NCBI GenBank assembly: GCA_029339195.1
Contig: JAPTJF010000732.1
Coordinates: 1 to 17,446, forward strand
DNA: 17,446 bases
Reading direction: 5' to 3'
Source of the DNA: Micractinium sp. NFX-FRZ
Lineage: Eukaryota; Chlorophyta; Trebouxiophyceae; Chlorellales; Chlorellaceae
In this document: piece after piece, positions 10,601 through 17,446 of the stretch
Layout: every line of letters starts with the position of its first letter
How positions within the stretch are numbered: position 1 is the first letter of the stretch
Notes under the pieces: model-generated
The model's input: the letters and a program-made list of their open reading frames with translations, nothing else
Told to the model about the DNA's origin: nothing
The model's database searches: none
Made by a program: the position numbers and the translations under genes

Positions 10601-13600
10601 GTGCTTGGGGCACTTGACAGACAGACGTCCTCGCCTAGTTTCCTGGATCGCGCCAGCGCTGCTTTTGCGGGCCTGGGTCTCACCGCCACCGCCTGCTTCC
10701 CTGCTGCCATTTTAACACCAGACGTTCACCACCTGCCAGCCCCGTCTCACACACCCGCACCACCCGTGCCCCTCTCCCCTCCCCGTCTCCCGCAACCTCC
10801 CTCCCTTCAGATGGCCATCTGTTCCGACCTGGGCCGCGTGTACGAGATTGGCCCCGTGTTCCGCGCCGAGAACAGCTACACGCACCGCCACCTGTGCGAG
10901 TTCACGGGGCTGGACATGGAGATGGCCATTGCTGAGAGCTACCACGAGGTGCTGGACGTGCTGGACACGCTGTTTGTGCACATGTTCCAGGTGAGGGCGA
11001 GGTGGTGTACAAGAAGTTGGGTGAAGGTGATGGGCGCGTGTTAAGGAGGGGCAACCGTTAAGGGCGGAACAAACGGCCAGGTGCAAGGGGCCTTGCACTT
11101 GTTGAGAGCTACCAATGACAAGGCAACAAACACAATGCGCTGTTTGTGCACATGTTCCAGGTGAGGGAGAGAAGTGTGTCAGTAGGTGGCTGAAGATGAT
11201 GGGCACGTGTTATGGGGGGCCACCATTATGGACGCGGTGTTTGTGCACAGGTCCCAGGTGGGGGTGAGGAGTGTGTGAGTGGGTGATACCAGCAGGCGTG
11301 CAGGAGGGGCAAGGAGGTGGCTGGGCGGGCTTCTGTGAGGAGCACGTCCCAGGTGGTGCGCGGGAGGGGGGAGAGAGCAGGGGCGTGGATGGGGCAGCCA
11401 AGGAGCAAGGGTCACTCGGAGCAAACAGCAACTGCTCAAGGCAACAGAGTAGGCTGCTGGGCAATGCCGCTGCACCATCTGTCTTGTCTCCAACTCAACC
11501 CACTGGGCCGCTCTTGGTGTTGCCCACGCACCTTGCCCTCACCCTTGCCGCCCCGCCCCGGTCCCTTGGTCCCGCCCTCCTGCTCCTCAGGGCCTGAACG
11601 AGCGGTGCGCGCGCGAGCTGGGTGTGATTGGTGAGCAGTACCCCTTTGAGCCGCTCATGTTCCTGCCCAAGACGCTGCGCCTGGAGTTTGCAGAGGGCAT
11701 CCAGATGCTGCAGGAGGCGGGGTACGACGTGAGTGTGTGGGGGAGGGGTGAGAGTGTGAACGGAGGGCGAAAGTGAAGGGGGAGGTCAGAAGGGTGGGGT
11801 GTGCGGAAGGTGCGCAGGTGCTACAGGAAGGCGGGTACGACGTGGGTGTATTAGTGGTGGTGGGGAGGCTAGCAGTTTGAAGGATGATGGGGGAAGTGAG
11901 GGTGTCGGCGTGTGCGGAGGGCAGCGTGATTGGTCACCAGGCGGACCCTACTCCAAGCGTTGTGTGCCAGCTTTGCGGGAGCGCAGACGCCTGGACCCCT
12001 GATGTGACGTGGCCCCCCGGCTAACCCTCTGCTCCTCTCCCCCCTGCCTGCCCGCCCGCCCACCGCCCCACCGCAGGTGGACCCCTTTGGCGACCTGAAC
12101 ACCGAGCTGGAGCGGGCGCTGGGCAAGCTGGTCAAGGCCAAGTACAAGACCGGTGAGCGGGGGCGCGGGGGGCGCTTGAGTTATGTGTGCCTGTGCTTGA
12201 GGCAGAGAAGAGGCAGATGAATCAAGCTGGTGCAGGAGAATGACAATGCCAGTGAGAGGGCACAGGGTGCATGGTCACATGTGTGTGTATTTGTACAGGA
12301 GAAGCACAGCTGTTGGGTGTGTGAAAGCTATTGTTGACGTTGATCTTTGTTTGTGTGTGAGGCAGGCATGCTGGGAGGGAGGTGGGGCTAGCTGGCGCGG
12401 GAGGGGGGCACAAGGTGGAGGGAGGAGATGGAGGGAGGGGCGGGGAGGGCAGCCAGGTTTGGCTTCAAAGGTGGTATGGGGTTGGTAAAGAAGGTGCAAT
12501 GTTTGCAGGCGGCAGGGCACACATGCAGGCAACGAGCAGCAAAGGGGGAGCGGCCTGGCCCTGCCGTGCCCACCCCGCTTGGCTTACCTCCCTGAGCCCC
12601 TCATCTAGTTGCCCTGCCCAGCCCCCCCACCCTAGCTCTTCCTGCTCAACCCCTCCCTGACCCTCCTGCTCCTCCCTGCTCCTCCCCCCTCCCTCCCCCC
12701 CCCAGAGTTCTACATGCTGCACCGCTACCCGCTGGCCATCCGCCCCTTCTACACCATGCCCTGCAAGGACGACGCCCGCTACTCCTGCTCCTTTGACATC
12801 TTCATCCGCGGGGAGGAAATCATTTCGGGGGCGCAGGTGAGCTGCCCTGCTTGTGTCGGACAGGAATTGCAGATCGGAACCAAAGACTCTGGGACTCTGT
12901 CTTGTGGCAAGCAGGCAGCCAACGGTAGCTGCAAAGTACTGGTTGTCCCCAGCTGGGCGTGCCAGGGCAAAAGGGAGTCAACAAGACCCCGCCCCACACC
13001 ACAACCCACCCGTGTGTGCACCCGTGTTGCGCTTCCCCGCCTAAAGCTCCCCTCTACATCCGACGCCTGCCGCCCCCTCACCGCCCCGCTCCCCACCCCC
13101 CTGCAGCGCATCCACGACCCCGCGCTGCTCATGGAGCGTGCCGAGGCCCTGGGCCTGCCGGTGGAGACCATCCAGTCGTACATCGACTCTTTCAAGTGAG
13201 CAGGGGGTGGCGGCGGTGGGGTGGGGTGGGGTGGGTAGTGCATTGGTTGATGGTGGTGGGGGCAGGGCGGGGTGTGCAGTGAAGAGGCAGTGGAGAAGGC
13301 GGGTGGGCAGCGTGCGGTCACCCGGCTGGTGGTGTTGCGGCAGCAGGGCAGCGCGGGGCCAGCAGGCAGCGGTGCATCATGGGCGGGCAGCAGGGCAGGC
13401 CAGCGCTGGGTGGGGCTGGCTCCCTGGCCGTACCATTGATGCCTCTGCATCCCTGCCTACCTGTCACCCAAAAATGTTGCCCCCTAAACTCAGTCGTCCC
13501 ACCCACTCCTGTGTCTGGTCCTCCCCCTTCCCCCGCCCGCAGGTATGGCGCGCCCCCGCACGGCGGCGCAGGCGTGGGTCTGGAGCGCGTGGTGATGTTG

Positions 13601-13669
13601 TTCTGCGGGCTGGACAACATCCGCAAGACGTCCATGTTCCCACGCGACCCCAAGCGCCTCACCCCCTAA
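7607..13669 (+). CDS. DARS1: Cytosolic aspartyl-tRNA synthetase (thirteen exons)
   Basis: Exons are 7607-7687, 7972-8046, 8224-8316, 8870-9166, 9538-9675, 10015-10098, 10384-10536, 10811-10990, 11591-11728, 12077-12152, 12706-12836, 13107-13195 and 13543-13669, giving 553 residues, close to plant cytosolic AspRS. The enzyme charges tRNA-Asp with aspartate using ATP. Residues 28-62 form a Lys/Ala-rich helix, the tRNA-binding extension of eukaryotic AspRS. Residues 84-190 are the anticodon-binding OB fold. The class II core follows: motif 1 region at 257-276 ending P273, the SEGG loop at 280-283, QSPQ at 300-303, motif 2 FRAE at 324-327 with RHLCEF at 333-338, RGEE at 473-476 with SGAQ at 479-482, and motif 3 GAGVGLER at 520-527. 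The C-terminus [11 protein letters not shown] is the hallmark ending of the cytosolic enzyme. No transit peptide is evident. In Arabidopsis the counterpart, IBI1, also binds beta-aminobutyric acid. Phases of all 12 introns are consistent, so I am very sure of the identity and fairly sure of exon 1. Confidence 0.96.
8532..8556 (+). repeat. Intronic copy of AspRS exon 3 3-prime end
   Basis: These 25 bases match 20 of 25 positions of 8295-8319, the end of exon 3 with its donor, at an offset of 237 bp. The translated similarity (GDAKLVQ against GDTELVQ) and a following GGGTGG block support a shared origin. The donor GT has become AT in the copy. Confidence 0.5.
8659..8695. repeat. 16-bp direct repeat, two full copies and a partial third
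   Basis: CTCTGGGGTTGCAATC is repeated exactly at 8659-8674 and 8675-8690, followed by CTCTG. It lies in AspRS intron 3. It is too short and too few in copies to be a CRISPR array. Confidence 0.9.
9854..9875. repeat. CAGG microsatellite
   Basis: Five and a half tandem CAGG units lie in AspRS intron 5. It is a simple repeat with no visible function. Confidence 0.85.
11101..11355 (+). repeat. Array of AspRS exon 8 donor-junction copies in intron 8
   Basis: Exon 8 ends at 10990 in GTTCCAG followed by GTGAGGG. A 30-base block spanning that junction (10968-10997) recurs without mismatch at 11138-11167, and similarity extends back to GAGAGCTACCA at 11104 (170-bp offset). Weaker copies carry GTCCCAGGTG at 11251-11260 and 11346-11355, spaced 97 and 95 bp. 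The first copy keeps an intact CAG-GTGAGG donor. Confidence 0.93.
11815..11849 (+). repeat. Intronic copy of AspRS exon 9 3-prime end and donor
   Basis: These 35 bases match 29 of 35 positions of 11702-11736, covering the end of exon 9 (MLQEAGYD) and its donor, at an offset of 113 bp. The copy has the block GGGTACGACGTG in full and a GTGGGT in place of the GTGAGT donor. Confidence 0.85.
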
Positions 13670-14094
13670 GCCAGCTGGCTGCCGACCGCCTGACCCCCAG
13701 CCTGCCAGTGCCTCGCCCCTTCAGCATCAGTCTGGGCACTGGCGCCTTGGCCCTGATCCCCCGGGCTGGCTGTGGCACCGCAGTGGCGCGAGGTTCATTG
13801 GCAGCGGGCAATGCGGGGCGGCAGGCCTCCTCGCTGTATGCCTGCTGCAGTGCGTCTGCTGTGCCGGCTTCGGTTTGAGGGACCCCCTTTGCAAACTCAA
13901 ACATCAATGCGATGCTGCTTACAGCTAAATGAAATACATGCTTCTAATGCTGATGAAAGGTGCAGTGCTCAGAAACAGGGGCGGCGGGGTGCAGGGGTTG
14001 AATGGGAGAAGGTTCCGACGGGCATGGCGACATGGCGGCAGAGGGACACGTGGACGCGCCGTTGAATATAATGAAATCTCCTCAGCTGGCCTCC
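13670..14094. other. Convergent intergenic region (two 3-prime UTRs)
   Basis: The AspRS gene on the plus strand and the mTERF-like gene on the minus strand end facing each other, 425 bp apart. Open frames here are short and show no protein-like pattern. A TGTAA signal for the minus-strand gene lies at 13923-13919. I found no TGTAA on the plus strand for AspRS. Confidence 0.6.
13919..13923 (-). terminator. Possible polyadenylation signal TGTAA of the right gene
   Basis: The minus strand reads GCTGTAAGC here, about 170 bases beyond the stop codon at 14095. TGTAA is the usual chlorophyte polyadenylation signal. The motif is short, so chance is not excluded. Confidence 0.45.
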
Positions 14095-16343
14095 TCAGAA
14101 CTGGGCCCAGCAGCGCGTGCACAGGCCCGCGCAGGTGCCCTACAATACCATGGGCGGGGAGGGGCAGCAGCGTGGGCTTGCAGTTAGACCTAATCAGCCC
14201 AGGAGGACAGGGCCTGAACCACCTCCAGGTGGCGTTACCGTGTGTCGCACCTCGCTGCAGCACGACCACCCCTCTGCAAGTGCCTGCTGCTCCGACCGCA
14301 GCTGTTCACACAAGTCCCTGGCCGTCTGTTACCATGCTCTTCCCGCATGATGCCACTTGCATACGTCCCTGGCCTGCTCCCCTCCGGCTTTCCCCGCCTA
14401 CCCCTCGCCACCTGTTCACATGGTCCCCAACCTACCCAGCACTTGCTTCCCGCGCTCACGCTTGCCATTCGCCCCAGATTCCTGGCCTGGCCTGGCCTGG
14501 CCTGGCTCCTCCAGAGGGGATCCCCTTCCCCATGAGCTTCTCCAATCCCCCCACCCTCACATGCACTCACTCGCACACCACGTGCGCCCCCTCACCTCGC
14601 AGTCGATGCAGTTGCCCAGTACCCGCGGCTTGCGCTTCACGGCGTTGCACAGCACGTTGCCCTTCATGCTCCACTTGTCCTTGAGCACCTGCGGGGGTGG
14701 GGAGGGAAGGCATGTGGGCAGCAAGAGGTTGGGACTGCCTTGCAGCATGCCTACCCGCATGACTGCCGATGAAGCATGCCTGTCTGCGCACGTCCGTACG
14801 GGCCCCGTCTCAAGCCTACCCTCTCTGGTCACCCGCCACCCCGCCTCCCGTCCGTCCATGTCAATGTTCCCCTCAATCATCACCCCCGGCCGCCCGCTCG
14901 CGACCGCCCCTCGTCCCGCTGTCCACTATCTCACATGACACATCCCCTGCACGCCCTCCTGCAACCCCCCCACCCGCAGCAAAGCGCCTCCCTCCCTTCA
15001 CACGCGCAGCCCCTGCCACCACCAATTTCACGGCAAAACAGCCTCACCTGCACGCCCTCCCGCATCACCTCCACCCTCAGACACAGCCAACTCAGCTTCA
15101 ACACACACAGCCACCTCAGCTTCAACACACACAGCCACCACCACCACCACCACCGCGCCGTGCCACCCTCACCTGCAGGCCCCACTGCAGCACCTCCACC
15201 CTCAGCCCAGCCACATCCCTCCCTTCATACATACAGCCACCACCACCCTCACGTCGTGCCACCCTCACCTGCACGTTGTCCCGCATCACCTCCACCCGTA
15301 GGCCCAGCACCTCTGGGAAGGTGCCCACCAGCTTGCCCAAGTCTCCAGGCTGCCCCACCCCCAGGCCCTCCACAAAGTCGAGGGCAGCCGACACCTGCGC
15401 CGCGTCGGGCGCCTCCTTCACGCGCTCCTGAGGGCAGAGAGGGGCACGGGCGGCAGGGGGGAGCAGGAGTGGAGCAAGGCGGAGGGAAAGAGGGTTCGAG
15501 ACGTGCGCTTTGTGGGGTGCCTCCCTGTGTGCTCCTGCAGCAGGCGTGGCTAGCAGAAGCAGGCGGGCGTGATGGGGGGGTGTCAAACCAAGCGCGTCCA
15601 TCACTGGCTCGTGCAGGTCGTTGTTTTACGTGGCAGGAGAGCTGGAGGGTTGGAAGGCTGGATGGCTGGATATAGGGGCCTGCAGCTCAGTAGTAGGGGC
15701 GGGAGATAGGACGGGCGCATGGTACCAATGTGGAATGCAGCTGCGGAACTGTCGTCCTTCCGGGGCGGTGCCCCCCAACCCTCGACCACCGCCACACCCA
15801 GCCGCCTCGTGCCCGCCTGCCTGCACGTCTCCACACCCCGCACCTGCCGCCAGAAGCCCTGCCCCTTCCAGCCAAAAGCCTTGAGCAGCGCCATGTCAGC
15901 AGCATCTCCCTCCAGCCCGCACCGCTCTGCCAGGATGGCCGCACACGCCGCCCACTGCTGCTGCCCCTCGGCGCTCAGCATCGCGGCGGCTGCCTCTGGG
16001 GTAGCCATGGTGGGTTCTGCTCCCGCCGCCCTGCTGCTGATTATCCTGCTGCTGCGGGGTAGGAGCTGCTGCTGCCGCAACCGAGGCTGGCATGCTGCTG
16101 CTGCAGGTGGCCCGCCGGCCGCCGGGTAGCGACTTGGCGAGGCGGCGGCGGCAGTGACGGCTGAGGGTTGCCGACGCACGGGCCTGCTGGCGCCTGGCGC
16201 TGCTGATGCCGCACGAGCCTGCGGTCGGGACAAAGGAGAGTTGGGCAGAGTGAGGGGCGCGACTCAGCGGTGTCAGGCTGGGCGCGGCGAGGTCCTGGCT
16301 GCCCTCCCACGCCGCTCCCAACGCTCACCATTGCTGATGCCAT
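14095..16343 (-). CDS. Plastid-targeted mTERF-like protein with C-terminal cysteine cluster (five exons)
   Basis: Predicted exons on the minus strand are 16343-16329, 16218-15844, 15427-15269, 14688-14596 and 14139-14095, giving 228 residues. All four introns are phase 0. The first exon has only five codons (MASAM). It joins ARAASAAPGASRPVRRQ and further Ala/Ser/Arg-rich sequence to about residue 75, a typical plastid transit peptide. The mature part is helical: residues 80-130 (EGQQQWAACAAILAERCGL), 131-183 (LVGTFPEVLGLRVEVMRDNV) and 184-214 (VLKDKWSMKGNVLCNAVKRK, then PRVLGNCIDCE). The recurring F-P-x-V-L-G or P-x-V-L-G with a following helix is the mTERF-type repeat pattern of organellar nucleic-acid-binding proteins. 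The end is C-x2-C-x3-C-x3-C-x2-C-W-A-Q-F, with the last three cysteines on a 14-codon exon. I recall related plant and algal plastid proteins with a similar CW ending, but the function is not known to me. The intron at 15268-14689 carries repeated copies of the exon 3 end. Confidence 0.82.
14940..15205 (-). repeat. Array of exon 3 donor-junction copies in the right gene
   Basis: The exon 3 end and donor (minus strand 15297-15263) recur in the following intron. Bases 15076-15042 match 32 of 35 positions at a 221-bp offset. Bases 15205-15159 show about 80 percent identity at a 96-bp offset, with 19 bases across the donor identical. A more degraded copy lies near 14975-14940. Conceptual translation gives LRVEVMREGVQV and LRVEVLQWGLQV beside the real LRVEVMRDNVQV. 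Both better copies keep a CAG-GTGAGG donor. Confidence 0.93.
15091..15138. repeat. 24-bp tandem duplication
   Basis: The 24-base unit starting CTCAGCTTCAACACACACAG is present twice without a mismatch, at 15091-15114 and 15115-15138, followed by a CCA triplet run to about 15153. It sits inside the intronic junction-copy array, so it is a recent event in an already repetitive intron. Confidence 0.92.
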
Positions 16344-17446
16344 GATATGAATTAAACGCTGCAAAGCACAGCGGGATGATTGGGAGGCGCAAACTTGACG
16401 CCTCCTGCTGTGCTGTGCGCCATCGCCGCCGCCCGCCCGCCCGCCCGCCCGTAGCGGGCTCAGCCCATGCCGCTGCCCAGGGTCTGGCGCTTGGCTGCCC
16501 ACCGACCATGCAATTTGTGTGCTCCTTTCGTAAGGATGAAGGGTCTGGATGGCTCAGGCACCTGCCTGCCTGCCTGGCATCACTGCAGACGGCTGGCGCC
16601 GACACCCGCTTCGCCTCACCTGGCACTGGTCCTTGTTTACCATGTGAATGCTGTTACGGCTGGATATGTAATTGATATGATGGTTCCTAAAGCCCCTTTC
16701 TGGCTGCTTGGAAACGTCTTGTGCCCGCCACCAAGCGGCAGAACCCACCTCCTGTGGTTACCCTGGGCTGCCATCAGGCCGCCCCCGCTGCAGCAGGCCC
16801 AACCTGCTGGGGTGATTAAACAACCGGTTAGGTGTGTTAGCAGGTGTTATAGGCCAGTCTGGTAGGCATGCAGGCAAACTTTCTTCCAAGGAATGACCCG
16901 GTCCTTCACATGCCCATGTGGGCACCAGCGCCTAGATCTGCCCTCTGTTGCTGCGCCTGCTGCTGTGGCACAGCATCAGCTCTGCTCTACTGCTTGGCTG
17001 GGACGCAGAATTGCGCGCCTGCTCTCTGCCTCGGCAGCTGGGTCTGACTTCCTCGGCAACGAGCAGGTGCTTTGCTGAAAGGTGCGGCAAATGCGACGGG
17101 CCCGCCTGGCAGCTGCAGCACTGGCCTCCTCGCTTGCTGCAAACGCCGCCCGCCCCGCCCGCCCCGCCCCTGCCACACCCACGGCAAGCCAACCTCTCAC
17201 CCCATTTTCACCCTATCACGTCCACACTTTGCTCCGGGCTAAAGCAGTGCCCTGATACCCTGCCAAGGCGCCGTGAGCACAACATCAGCCCCAGCACACC
17301 GCAGCTGCTGGCAGCCATGCACTACTGTTACCAGGTGCACTGGTATGGCAATGGACTGGCACTGGATTACTGGGCAGGGCCATTGCTGTTTCAGTGCTCA
17401 AACCAGTGCTGGATCAGTGCTGGCCCTGGGCAATGGGGTGACCACT
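16344..17446. other. Gene-free region upstream of the mTERF-like gene
   Basis: The promoter and 5-prime UTR of the minus-strand gene must lie at the left of this region. The bases just upstream of its ATG read TTTAATTCATATC on the minus strand, an unusually AT-rich patch that could serve as a core promoter. Simple repeats are present: GCCC units at 16428-16451, CCTG units near 16561-16577 and GCCCC/CCGCC units near 17146-17170. No open frame has convincing protein character. The best is a 54-codon frame at 17091-17255 with an Ala/Arg-rich start. Near the right edge CAGTGCT occurs at 17392, 17404 and 17415. Confidence 0.55.

Noticed and set aside
7607..13669. Lysyl- or asparaginyl-tRNA synthetase as the identity of the synthetase
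   Set aside because: The class IIb fold is shared, but SEGG, the RGEE...SGAQRIHDP block and the ending [11 protein letters not shown] match cytosolic AspRS.
14776..15675. A 299-codon plus-strand open frame rich in Pro, His and Thr
   Set aside because: It is the antisense of the repetitive intron and exon 3 of the right gene; the composition reflects the simple repeats.
16987..17200. Minus-strand frame with RRARRICRTFQQ, considered as an exon of a gene beyond the right edge
   Set aside because: No convincing start, splice sites or neighbouring exon could be found.
17091..17255. A 54-codon frame beginning MRRARLAAAALASS, like a targeting peptide
   Set aside because: It stops after 54 codons without a plausible donor and has no partner exon in the window. 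The Ala/Pro/Arg content follows from the GCC and CCC repeats.
1..17446. Transposon, virus-derived or bacterial mobile element
   Set aside because: No transposase, reverse transcriptase, integrase or terminal inverted repeats were seen. The repeats are local tandem copies.

Overview
This is nuclear DNA from a GC-rich green alga. The coding logic is eukaryotic throughout: four genes are split by 27 inferred GT-AG introns of roughly 100 to 610 bases, all lacking bacterial-type signals. GC-rich codon use, CAG-rich low-complexity coding, short introns with GTG donors and plastid-type N-termini point to a chlorophyte of the Chlorella/Coccomyxa (trebouxiophyte) kind; the exact genus is an inference I cannot confirm. 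All exon models were built by hand from reading frame, splice consensus and phase, with no transcript evidence.

Layout from left to right. A 112-bp tandem repeat (three copies) lies at 83-418. A six-exon minus-strand gene (490-2961) encodes a 275-residue, probably plastid-targeted, helical-repeat protein of unknown function. It is divergent from a seven-exon plus-strand gene (3326-7445) for a 628-residue TRAIP/NOPO-like RING-H2 ubiquitin ligase with a coiled coil, a polyQ/acidic region, a candidate SUMO-interacting motif and a C-terminal PCNA-binding-like box. Only 161 bp further on is a thirteen-exon plus-strand gene (7607-13669) for cytosolic aspartyl-tRNA synthetase (553 residues, all class IIb motifs intact). 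A convergent five-exon minus-strand gene (14095-16343) encodes a 228-residue, probably plastid-targeted, mTERF-like protein ending in a cysteine cluster. The last 1.1 kb (16344-17446) has no gene I can support.

The genes are not an operon or a pathway. They cover genome maintenance (TRAIP), cytosolic translation (AspRS) and two probable organellar proteins.

The most unusual signal is structural. In all four genes, introns carry degenerate copies of the neighbouring exon end. Most copies are of the exon 3-prime end and often include the splice donor, at offsets of roughly 95 to 240 bp. The clearest cases are AspRS intron 8 (four CCAG-GTG donor-like sites) and the second-to-last exon-flanking intron of the right-hand gene (14689-15268). 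This looks like recurrent short tandem duplication across exon-intron boundaries.
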